A DNA stretch of 24,546 bases, taken from assembly GCA_049670505.1 (NCBI GenBank), contig JBATTK010000152.1, positions 1 to 24,546 of the forward strand, given 5' to 3'. The notes under the pieces are model-generated. The model was given only the letters and a program-made list of their open reading frames with translations, searched no databases and was not told the DNA's origin. This DNA is from JBATTK01 sp049670505. GTDB lineage: Bacteria > Bacteroidota > Bacteroidia > Flavobacteriales > Flavobacteriaceae. The number at the start of each line of letters is the position of its first letter. The stretch's first letter is position 1. Both the position numbers and the translations under genes were made by a program. Shown piece by piece: positions 7,978 through 15,251 of this stretch.

Positions 7978-9420
7978 ATGAAATTTAAAATTTTAAAAAA
8001 AGCGTATTCTTCTGATGATTTTAGAAGAAGAGGCCACCAACTTATCGATCAACTGGCCAATCATTTGGATCGAACGGTCAATGAAAAATCCGAAAAAGTC
8101 ATCCATTGGAACCTTCCCGAAAATGAATATGAGTTTTGGAAGAACTTTTTAAAAAATGTGGACGAAAGCCAATTTTTTTCGGAAGTTATAGAACATAGCA
8201 TTCATCTACATCACCCTAAATATATAGGGCATCAGGCCAGTCCTACCGCCCCTATAACGGCCTTATCTGGTATGGTAAGTGCTCTGTTAAATAATGGTAT
8301 GGCGGTTTACGAAATGGGAATGGCCCCTACCATGATCGAACAAGTGGTTACGGATACCCTATGCGAAAAAATTGGGTTTGACGCCGATGCCAGCGGTTTT
8401 CTGACCTCCGGAGGCACATTGGCAAATCTAACAGCATTACTTGCCGCAAGAAGGGCCAAAGCCTCTTATGATGTTTGGAATCTGGGAAATCAAAAATCCT
8501 TGGGTATCATGGTGAGTGAAGAAGCACACTACTGTGTGGATCGTGCCGCTAAAATAATGGGTCTTGGGGAAAAAGGTGTTATTAGAATTCCCGTTACCAA
8601 GGATTATAAAATAGATGCTTCAGTGCTGGAATCCTATTATGAAAAAGCGCGCAAAGAGCATATAGAGATTTTTGCAATTGTGGGAAGTGCCCCCTCAACA
8701 GCTACCGGAATATATGATGATTTGGAAGTGTTGGCCGATTTCGGCAAGAAATATAACATTTGGTTCCATGTAGACGGTGCGCATGGTGGGGCCGCTATCT
8801 TTTCCCCTAAATACAAACACACGGTACAGGGAATCCATCAGGCGGATTCCGTAGTGATCGATGGACATAAAATGATGATGATGCCCATGATAACCACTGC
8901 ATTATTGTTTAAGGATGGAACACATTCCTATGCCACTTTTAACCAAAAAGCGGATTATTTATTGGGACAAACCGATGAAGATTGGTTCAATTCGGGAAAA
9001 CGTACCTTTGAATGTACAAAGACCATGATGAGCATGCATTGGTACATCTTGCTAAAAACATATGGGGAAGAACTCTTTGATGAATTTGTTACTACACTTT
9101 ATGATTTGGGGCATCAATTTGGGGAAATGATCGAAAACGATCATCAGTTTGAATTGGCGATCAAACCTATGTCCAACATCGTTTGCTTCCGCTATATCAA
9201 CAAAGATCTGAACGAAGCTGAGTTAAACATCATCAATGAGAGAATTAGACAACGACTCTTGGAAGAAGGCGAATTCTACATTGTGCAGACCAAGTTACGG
9301 GGCACCCATTACTTACGTACAACCTTAATGAATCCGTTTACAACAGCGTCTCATTTATTGGAACTGTTAAGAAAGATCAAAAGAGTTTTGGAAAATAACA
9401 CGCCTCTCCACCAGCCATAA
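7978..9420 (+). CDS. PLP-dependent group II amino-acid decarboxylase
   Basis: This belongs to the fold-type I decarboxylases that include aromatic-L-amino-acid, glutamate and L-2,4-diaminobutyrate decarboxylases. Visible PLP-site residues are H184 in EEAHYCVDRAA (ring stacking), D266 in WFHVDGAHGGA (binds the pyridine nitrogen) and the Schiff-base lysine K298 in VVIDGHKMMM. The family's SGGTLANLTAL segment is present near 135-150. At 480 residues the length is normal. I chose the ATG at 7978 over a TTG at 7951, because the nine extra residues look non-conserved. Substrate cannot be read from sequence. The gene stands alone between a divergent and a convergent gene, so no pathway is implied by its neighbours. 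Confidence 0.88.
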   Translation: MKFKILKKAYSSDDFRRRGHQLIDQLANHLDRTVNEKSEKVIHWNLPENEYEFWKNFLKNVDESQFFSEVIEHSIHLHHPKYIGHQASPTAPITALSGMVSALLNNGMAVYEMGMAPTMIEQVVTDTLCEKIGFDADASGFLTSGGTLANLTALLAARRAKASYDVWNLGNQKSLGIMVSEEAHYCVDRAAKIMGLGEKGVIRIPVTKDYKIDASVLESYYEKARKEHIEIFAIVGSAPSTATGIYDDLEVLADFGKKYNIWFHVDGAHGGAAIFSPKYKHTVQGIHQADSVVIDGHKMMMMPMITTALLFKDGTHSYATFNQKADYLLGQTDEDWFNSGKRTFECTKTMMSMHWYILLKTYGEELFDEFVTTLYDLGHQFGEMIENDHQFELAIKPMSNIVCFRYINKDLNEAELNIINERIRQRLLEEGEFYIVQTKLRGTHYLRTTLMNPFTTASHLLELLRKIKRVLENNTPLHQP

Positions 9421-9436
9421 TCTCCATCGGATTCAA

Positions 9437-9458
9437 AAGGAAGCCATACTCTTCCCTT
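9437..9458 (-). terminator. Weak terminator candidate after the 9464-10321 gene
   Basis: AAGGAAG (9437-9443) and CTTCCCTT (9451-9458) pair with one bulge. Read on the minus strand, the hairpin is followed by a short T run. It lies 6 bp beyond the stop of the minus-strand gene in a 43-bp convergent gap. Confidence 0.3.
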
Positions 9459-9463
9459 AGTTC

Positions 9464-10321
9464 TTAGTCCACAAATACATTTGAATCAAAAAGCTGTTCT
9501 GTTAAATATCTTAGGGAAGATTTCCATTTACCGCTGGCCAGTACATTGGAATTATCTACCGTTTTCTTTAAAAATATACTTTCAGAAAAATCTACTTCAA
9601 AAGATTCTACCTCACTATCCGCACCATAAAGCCTTAAGTTAATGGTTCGCTCCAGTTGGGTATTATTATTCGCTATCTCGGAGACAAAATTGGAGTTGGT
9701 CGCAGCATCCTTTTGGGTTTCATCAATGGTAACGTAAAGAATATACTCGGTACCAAGGACATCCCGTAATTCTGCCGGAGACGATTGTCTCAGTTTTGCA
9801 TAATTAACCCCTCCATCTACAAGCTTTTCAATGGCCGTTCCCATTTTCAAAACTTCGATTCCCTGTGTGCTTGCCTTACCGGACATTAAGGAAACCACAT
9901 ATTCGGTAGCCTTATTGGCCAAAGTTTTGGAATACGCACCATTCCTTTTAAAGTTCAAAGGCACAATAGACATTTGATTTTCCTCATAACTGGGAGCCTC
10001 CACTATTTCATCCGGAAATAGGGATGTACTGTCGGCCTGCAGATTGTTAGCAGCGGAAGTATTGGTTGTAGCACCTGCACTACCGAAATTCTGTGTCCTT
10101 CCGCTGGCAAAAACTATTTTCTCTACCCCATTGGACTTGATTTCATTAACCACGCTTTCGCCGGGATAATTGAAACTTATGGAACTCTCCGTAACTTTAG
10201 TGACCTTCACTTGGAGCAATTGTCCGTCCGAGGTCATAATAATATCATTTTTCGAGGCGTTTTGCTGTGAAACCGCGCTAAGGCAAAATAATAAACCCAA
10301 TACAATTATAAAATTTTTCAT
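9464..10321 (-). CDS. Secreted protein of unknown function
   Basis: The 285 residues start with a signal peptide (MKNFIIVLGLLFCLSAVSQQ, cleavage near 19). A short beta domain at about 23-75 reads DIIMTSDGQLLQVKVTKVTESS and continues to FASGRTQ. This type of domain is common in Bacteroidota secreted proteins. A low-complexity linker and an alpha/beta domain at about 115-285 follow, with KMGTAIEKLVDGGVNYAKL and EYILYVTIDET. The C-terminal part has the look of small periplasmic or lipoprotein-like domains that bind other envelope components, but no lipobox cysteine is present. It is last in a minus-strand series behind a sigma factor, a putative partner and a barrel protein, with a 61-bp gap to the upstream gene. 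Function unknown. Confidence 0.72.
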   Translation of the reverse strand: MKNFIIVLGLLFCLSAVSQQNASKNDIIMTSDGQLLQVKVTKVTESSISFNYPGESVVNEIKSNGVEKIVFASGRTQNFGSAGATTNTSAANNLQADSTSLFPDEIVEAPSYEENQMSIVPLNFKRNGAYSKTLANKATEYVVSLMSGKASTQGIEVLKMGTAIEKLVDGGVNYAKLRQSSPAELRDVLGTEYILYVTIDETQKDAATNSNFVSEIANNNTQLERTINLRLYGADSEVESFEVDFSESIFLKKTVDNSNVLASGKWKSSLRYLTEQLFDSNVFVD

Positions 10322-10382
10322 ATCAATTATGTTTAAATTAGATAAAACTTACACTACTTATAATATCATTGCCCCTGGTAAC

Positions 10383-11504
10383 TTATAGATCTAATCGGAT
10401 ACCTACGGACACAAACTGTTCATCTTCGGCGCCATTTTCAAAAATGGTATTCAAATCATACTTCCCATAAAGTGAGAAGGCACCTATTCCAATATATCCA
10501 CTTAGCCCATAAACTTCCCTATTTACATCGTAATCATCTATGATTTCCGCTCGGTAAAACCATCTTCTGTTGATGATAATGGGATATGTCAATTTCTGAC
10601 GGGCACGTAAACTAAGGCCCACATAGCCGCCGACACCTATTTTGAATTTATTGCTTGTGGAATAATAACTTCCTTTGCTGTTATACTTCTTTTTAGTAGG
10701 CCCAAATTCCAAATGTACCGGTACTACCAAGTTGTGGACAACAAATCTTGAATCGGATAGGGGAATAGAAGCCTCCTGTAATGCCGTTTGTCCATCTATT
10801 TCCGCAAAAAATCGGTTTCCACTTGGTTCCAGTTCGTTCAACTGATACGAAAGTCCATATTTTATTCGAAGTCCGTTTTTTCTCCAAAGTGGAGTTTTCA
10901 GGGCAAGTCCAAGTTCTATAAATCGGGAACTATAAAACAAATAGTCTCTTTCATCCTCTATGTTCTGCCACGTGATACCATCCCTCACCGTATTGTTCAA
11001 CCCCAAGGCAAAGACTACATCCAAAGTAGTGGGGCTTCTAGGTTCCGAATTGTCATTTACCCGTAAATTCTCGGGTACTATTTGGGAAGGCTCCGGGGGA
11101 ACCGGTTTTTGGGGAAGCCGTAGCTTTAGACCTTCGCCATTATTGAAATACGAATCTGGATCCAAGAAAATCTCTACATCTTTGGAAGTCTTTTGAGTGT
11201 TCTCCTTATTTTCCAAAAAGTAGATGGTCTCCAATATGACCGCTTGGCGTTCGTCAATTTTCTTTGTCCTCGCCTCCGCGGACTTCAATTTAAGTCTATT
11301 GGCTTCGGTAACATTGATGACCCCATTATCCAGTAAGCTGTTAATATTCTCTATTTGCTTCTTCAGCGCTTTTTTCTCTTCCTCTTCAATGGCGACCAAT
11401 TGTTTACGCAATAAATCAATCGTTTGCCGTTGTTCATCTTGCTGTGCACCAACGGGCAATAAGGCAAACAATGCGATTAGTGATAGGAGTAATACATTTT
11501 TCAT
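10383..11504 (-). CDS. Envelope protein: coiled coil plus outer-membrane beta-barrel
   Basis: A signal peptide (about 1-20, ending VGAQ) is followed by a highly charged helical region at about 22-100 rich in E, K and Q (KKALKKQIENINSLL), predicted to form a coiled coil. A proline-rich linker at about 125-150 (LPQKPVPPEPSQIVP) follows. From about 155 to the C-terminus, alternating strands fit an outer-membrane barrel that ends in SVGIRLDL. No named family is recognised. The gene is downstream of the ECF sigma factor and its overlapping partner, with a 97-bp gap that contains a weak hairpin, so it may be cotranscribed at reduced level or have its own promoter. An envelope sensor or target role for the sigma unit is a guess from position. 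Confidence 0.72.
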   Translation of the reverse strand: MKNVLLLSLIALFALLPVGAQQDEQRQTIDLLRKQLVAIEEEEKKALKKQIENINSLLDNGVINVTEANRLKLKSAEARTKKIDERQAVILETIYFLENKENTQKTSKDVEIFLDPDSYFNNGEGLKLRLPQKPVPPEPSQIVPENLRVNDNSEPRSPTTLDVVFALGLNNTVRDGITWQNIEDERDYLFYSSRFIELGLALKTPLWRKNGLRIKYGLSYQLNELEPSGNRFFAEIDGQTALQEASIPLSDSRFVVHNLVVPVHLEFGPTKKKYNSKGSYYSTSNKFKIGVGGYVGLSLRARQKLTYPIIINRRWFYRAEIIDDYDVNREVYGLSGYIGIGAFSLYGKYDLNTIFENGAEDEQFVSVGIRLDL

Positions 11505-11581
11505 CGTTCATTTTTTTGTCGTTTTATAGTATTCATACGGAAGGCCCGTTCATACTTTATGTATCGCCTTATTACAATAAA

Positions 11582-11599
11582 ATGTAGTGTTCTCTACAT
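11582..11599 (-). terminator. Weak hairpin in the sigma-unit operon
   Basis: ATGTAG (11582-11587) and CTACAT (11594-11599) form a 6-bp stem. On the minus strand the stem is followed by TTTTATT. It begins 3 bp past the stop of the 11602-12300 gene and could attenuate transcription into the barrel gene. Confidence 0.35.
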
Positions 11600-11601
11600 A
11601 T

Positions 11602-12300
11602 TCAATTTGCAATTGCGCTTTTGAGTTTCATAAATCCCCGTTTTACATTTTGGTAAAATTTCTTATCATGCCGTCGTTTGGTCTCTTTCTCAATATCGGC
11701 AAGCATATCATGGGCCAAAGCCTCCCGTGCCGCTAACAAAGATTTTTCCCTTTCTACATTTTCCCTCGCTTTTCGCATCAAAGAATCTATTTCGGCATCG
11801 GTAACCACTCTGTCCACTTTCGTGGCAAACTTGTCAAAGAATGTTTTATTATTTTGCAGGCTTTCTATAGGTTCTATTTTTTCCTGTTGTATGGTATTAT
11901 TGGAGCGGGTAGACGCTCCTTTTATTTTCTGCACTACTGCACTTTTTCCATTTTGGGATGTTCTACTGGCCATCAACGCATTGGCACCCGTTAAATCCTC
12001 TTTCTTTATATCCTGAACTTTCGGGGTCTTATCTTTATCGGTAAGCTCCGTCGTGGCAGTTATTATATAATCCGTATTTGAAATAATTGCGGGGATATCA
12101 TTCTCATCTTCCACAAATTGAATCCCAAAAATCAAAATTGCGACCATCATAGTAATCCTTATATAAGATATCTTTTGTCGCTTTTTATGCTGCTGTTTTT
12201 CTAGTTCATCCGAAAGCTTCTGCCATGTGTCCGCATCTGGTGATAGCGTGTAAGCCTCCAACGTTTCCTTGGCATATATTTCTATATCAAAGTGCTTCAT
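11602..12300 (-). CDS. Single-span membrane protein, putative anti-sigma partner
   Basis: The 232 residues comprise an acidic cytoplasmic N-terminus (about 1-44, YAKETLEAYTLSPDADTWQKL), one transmembrane helix at about 46-63 (RITMMVAILIFGIQFV) and a periplasmic part. The latter has a low-complexity stretch and a strongly charged helical end at about 170-225. Its ATG lies inside the end of the sigma gene: the two overlap by 14 bp (12287-12300), so translation is likely coupled. That topology and overlap are what anti-sigma factors show. No zinc-binding HxxxCxxC motif is present, so it is not of the ZAS class, and the assignment rests on position and topology alone. Confidence 0.7.
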   Translation of the reverse strand: MKHFDIEIYAKETLEAYTLSPDADTWQKLSDELEKQQHKKRQKISYIRITMMVAILIFGIQFVEDENDIPAIISNTDYIITATTELTDKDKTPKVQDIKKEDLTGANALMASRTSQNGKSAVVQKIKGASTRSNNTIQQEKIEPIESLQNNKTFFDKFATKVDRVVTDAEIDSLMRKARENVEREKSLLAAREALAHDMLADIEKETKRRHDKKFYQNVKRGFMKLKSAIAN

Positions 12301-12847
12301 AATTTTTTCTTTGGAGTTCTAATTTCTCCCTAAGGATTTTACGTGCTTTTGAAAGTTTTGATTTTGACGTATTTTCGGAAATGCGCAATACTTTTGCTAT
12401 TTCAATGTGCTTATAGCCTTCAATGGCATGGAGCATAAAGACAAACCTATATACATATGGAAGCTCGTCTATTAACCTAAGTAGATATTCTGCGTCCGTT
12501 TTCATGGAGATACTTGGATTTCTAGACATTTCATGCCCTTTAATACTATCTTCCAATACCAATGGTAGTTTTTTTTTGAGAAAGTTTATGGATTCTCGGA
12601 TCATAATCCGTTTTATCCAACCTTCAAAACTCCCATTCCCTTTATACGTGTTCAAGCGCATAAAAACTTTTAAAAAACCCTGTATCATTACATCCTCCGC
12701 ATACTGCATATCCCTAACATATCTTTTGCAAACGGCCAGCATTGTTGGGGCATACTTTTCATACAACCGCCGTTGAGCAGTTTTATTCGCCATTTTCGCT
12801 TTTCGAATCAACGATTTTTCATCATTGTACAGGGGGATGATTTTCAC
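12287..12847 (-). CDS. ECF-type RNA polymerase sigma factor
   Basis: The 186-residue protein has the two-domain layout of extracytoplasmic-function sigma factors. Region 2 lies at about 25-95 (RLYEKYAPTMLAVCKRYV, EDVMIQGFLKVF, FEGWIKRIMIRESINFLKK), contacting core enzyme and the -10 element. Region 4 lies at about 125-180 (LLRLIDELPYVYRFVFMLH, then the helix-turn-helix IEIAKVLRISENTSKSKLSKARKIL) for the -35 element. Region 3 is absent, as expected. It heads a minus-strand series, and its last 14 bases overlap the next gene. The upstream gap contains two adjacent TATAG/CTATA inverted repeats that could be regulatory. The signal it responds to is not visible. Confidence 0.92.
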   Translation of the reverse strand: MKIIPLYNDEKSLIRKAKMANKTAQRRLYEKYAPTMLAVCKRYVRDMQYAEDVMIQGFLKVFMRLNTYKGNGSFEGWIKRIMIRESINFLKKKLPLVLEDSIKGHEMSRNPSISMKTDAEYLLRLIDELPYVYRFVFMLHAIEGYKHIEIAKVLRISENTSKSKLSKARKILREKLELQRKNYEAL

Positions 12848-12876
12848 TTCTCACATGTTAAACGTTCGTATAAAAC

Positions 12877-12906
12877 TATAGGGCCTCTATAAGTATAGAC
12901 ACTATA
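12877..12906. repeat. Tandem TATAG/CTATA inverted repeats upstream of the sigma gene
   Basis: TATAG (12877-12881) pairs with CTATA (12887-12891), and TATAG (12894-12898) with CTATA (12902-12906). The two inverted repeats are 30-60 bp upstream of the sigma start codon, where an operator or promoter would lie. Confidence 0.45.
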
Positions 12907-12965
12907 TTCAGTCGGATGGTTCCCCTGAAAAAATGGTTTTAATTAAAAATTAACATCTTTTTTAA

Positions 12966-13166
12966 GAATTAACGCACAAATTCAGGTATTTAGGTTCCAA
13001 ATTCCGACTCATCATTTTGTATAACAAGGAAGAAAAGGCAGAAATAATCAATCTTCACTACCACATACAAGATGAGCCCGATGTAAAATCTAGCATCATT
13101 TATTATGCCAATCTTCGAACCAAAAGGTTTTGGAACCTATTTGGTTTTCAAATATCTCTGGTGTAA
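12966..13166 (+). pseudogene. Possible gene remnant (C-terminal fragment), unrecognised
   Basis: After an in-frame stop at 12963-12965, 66 sense codons run to a TAA at 13164-13166. There is no ATG start. The frame encodes a protein-like sequence including NKEEKAEIINLHYHIQDEP and YYANLRTKRFWNLFGFQ, with codon use like the rest of the window. It may be the decayed end of an old + strand gene. I do not recognise the family, and a chance open frame is not excluded. Confidence 0.3.
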
Positions 13167-13241
13167 AATTCACCTTACTATCTGAAAGAATGTTTGTGAA
13201 GGAGTTTTTATTTGTGCATGGGATGAAGCAGCGAGGTAATT

Positions 13242-13272
13242 TACTATACCGGAACTCGTTTAAAGTATAGTA
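13242..13272. repeat. Inverted repeat TACTATAC / GTATAGTA
   Basis: TACTATAC (13242-13249) and GTATAGTA (13265-13272) are perfect complements separated by 15 nt, about 80 bp past the GH15 stop codon. A T run is lacking on either strand, so this is not a typical terminator. It shares the GTATAG core with the repeats near 12894. Confidence 0.4.
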
Positions 13273-13350
13273 CGTATGGATTATTTCTTAGAAATCTTTG
13301 CAAAGTATCCTATATACTAAGGATAATTCACCGTTTTGCAAGACAGGGGT

Positions 13351-15150
13351 TTACCGCATAGATTCCAAAATGACTTCCTCACTGTCCTTTCTGGAAAAAT
13401 TCACCGCACATTCTATCAATGCCAAATGGGAATATGCTTGTGGGAAATTGCCGAGCAAGCGTTTGGTCTTAAAGTCGATATCCTCACTGAACAGGCCCAA
13501 ATGATTACTATAACCCAATAATTGATCAAAATGCTTCATCGCCTTTTCTCGTTCCCCAATTTTGAACAGACTATTGATAAACCAAAAAGTACATATGGTA
13601 AAGGAGGATGATGGCAATCCAAAATCATCTTCATTCTTATAGCGGTACAAAAGGCCGTCGTTACAAAGATTTTCTTCAATGGCCCTTACCGTACTAACAA
13701 ATTTGGGATCTTTGGCATGAATAAAACCATAGGATTCCATTAATAGAACGGAGGCGTCCAAATCCGGGGAACCATAAGACTGCGTAAAAGCATTCACCTT
13801 GGGGTTCCATGAGTTCTGAAGGATATCTTCCTTGATTTCCTGCTCCAATTTTGTCCATTTCTCTATTTTTCTGGTTTTGCGTAATATTCTGGCCACCTTT
13901 ATGGCCCTGTCAATAGCCACCCAGCACAGGACTTTTGAAAACGTAAAATGTCGGTCTTCCGCCCTAAACTCCCAAATACCCTTATCCGCTTCTTTCCAAT
14001 GTTTGGCAACGATCCATACAATTCCCTTGGTGATACCCCAGAGTTCCTCTCCGTTTCCGATGTCCGTACTAAATTTTGCCAATTGTTCATGGATGACATC
14101 CATAAGGATGCCATAAATATCATTTTGTCTTTGTTTATAGGCAGCGTTCCCCGTTCTAACCGGTTTGGAGCCCTTATAACCGTTTAAGTGTTCCAAAGTC
14201 TCTTCCGTAAGGGTCTTCTCTTTATTGATCCCATACATGATCTGTAATTTCTCGTCCTTATCGGGCATTAGATCAATAATGAACTGTAGATAGCGTCTGG
14301 CTACATTTTTATGGCCTAGTTCCGACATTACCTTGATCACCATGGAAGCATCCCTGATCCAACAGAAACGATAATCCCAATTACGTACTTCCCCTATAGT
14401 TTCCGGCAAAGAAGTGGTTGCGGCCGCCAGTACGGCACCGGTCTTGTTATAACTTAATAACTTTAGTGTAATGGCACTACGACTTATTTGACCGTTATAT
14501 CTTTTATAATTTGGGGTCTTGCTACTCCAATTTAACCAATACACCTTGGTACGCTCCAATTCCAGATACATCTTCCTAGTAGAAGGTAAAAATATCTTTT
14601 CGTTATATCCCAGAAGAAAGTACCCGTCCTTGGTAATCTCAATATCCCTACCTTCCACAATGGCGTTTTTGTTAAAGGACGTATATAAAAAAATAGTGTC
14701 GAATTTTTCTACATGGGTAAGACTTACCACAAAATTCTTCTTTACAAAAGTTTCCGTTTTTCCCAGTGCATATTCCAATTTGGGATTGTAATGAGCCTTA
14801 AAACTAGGGGTTCCTTTAACGTGCTTAATATATCGTACAATTTCCGGGGGAGCGTTATAACTCCCGTCTTCCTTATGGTATCGGGGCATAAAGTCATGTA
14901 ATTCAAATTTATCCTCCCCGTTCGTGAAGGTCGTAATCAATACTGCAGTATGTTTTTTATAGCGCTGGGTTATCGTATACCCATCATTGACCACAATCTC
15001 AAAACTACCGCCGATCTCTTCGTCCAATATTTTAGCAAACACGGAGGAAGAATCAAATTCCGGCAAACAACACCAATCCAAAGAACCTTTTTCTGAAATC
15101 AATGCCGCACTTCTACAATTACCAATGATTCCGTAATTTAAATTGTCCAT
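13351..15150 (-). CDS. Glycoside hydrolase family 15 protein (glucoamylase/trehalase type)
   Basis: This cytoplasmic 599-residue protein has the GH15 layout: an N-terminal beta-sandwich (YGIIGNCRSAALISEKGSLDW) and an (alpha/alpha)6 barrel from about 240. Landmarks include NWDYRFCWIRDASM (257-270), the probable general acid E394 in GIWEFRAEDRHFTFSKV, and the probable general base E556 in GLFSEDID. These are about 162 residues apart, close to the spacing reported for archaeal GH15 trehalases. GNFPQAYSHLALI near the end is also typical. The inverting hydrolase cleaves terminal alpha-glucosides. The divergent neighbour makes trehalose, so trehalose is the likely substrate, but glucoamylase or dextran-type activity cannot be excluded from sequence. 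No signal peptide is present. Confidence 0.88.
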   Translation of the reverse strand: MDNLNYGIIGNCRSAALISEKGSLDWCCLPEFDSSSVFAKILDEEIGGSFEIVVNDGYTITQRYKKHTAVLITTFTNGEDKFELHDFMPRYHKEDGSYNAPPEIVRYIKHVKGTPSFKAHYNPKLEYALGKTETFVKKNFVVSLTHVEKFDTIFLYTSFNKNAIVEGRDIEITKDGYFLLGYNEKIFLPSTRKMYLELERTKVYWLNWSSKTPNYKRYNGQISRSAITLKLLSYNKTGAVLAAATTSLPETIGEVRNWDYRFCWIRDASMVIKVMSELGHKNVARRYLQFIIDLMPDKDEKLQIMYGINKEKTLTEETLEHLNGYKGSKPVRTGNAAYKQRQNDIYGILMDVIHEQLAKFSTDIGNGEELWGITKGIVWIVAKHWKEADKGIWEFRAEDRHFTFSKVLCWVAIDRAIKVARILRKTRKIEKWTKLEQEIKEDILQNSWNPKVNAFTQSYGSPDLDASVLLMESYGFIHAKDPKFVSTVRAIEENLCNDGLLYRYKNEDDFGLPSSSFTICTFWFINSLFKIGEREKAMKHFDQLLGYSNHLGLFSEDIDFKTKRLLGNFPQAYSHLALIECAVNFSRKDSEEVILESMR

Positions 15151-15251
15151 ATTTTAAATACTCTTAAAAACGTTCTTATAATTGGTTTTAAAATTCATTT
15201 TGTCGAAATTTAGGGAAATTTAATTCGCCTTGATTCAAAAACATACAATTT

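Larger units (their letters stand above)
12848..13350. other. 503-bp region with inverted repeats and a decayed ORF, no intact gene
   Basis: Immediately upstream of the sigma gene are tandem TATAG/CTATA pairs (12877-12906). The middle contains an open + strand frame without a start codon (12966-13166). The part nearest GH15 holds TACTATAC/GTATAGTA (13242-13272) and the palindrome ATTTCTTAGAAAT (13283-13295). No tRNA, terminator with a T run, or clear promoter box was found. Confidence 0.5.

Noticed and set aside
13605..13622. Loss of a catalytic glutamate in GH15, where related proteins can have Glu in the segment here reading LPSSSF
   Set aside because: The spacing from E394 places the general base at E556 in the GLFSEDID motif, so both catalytic residues appear present.
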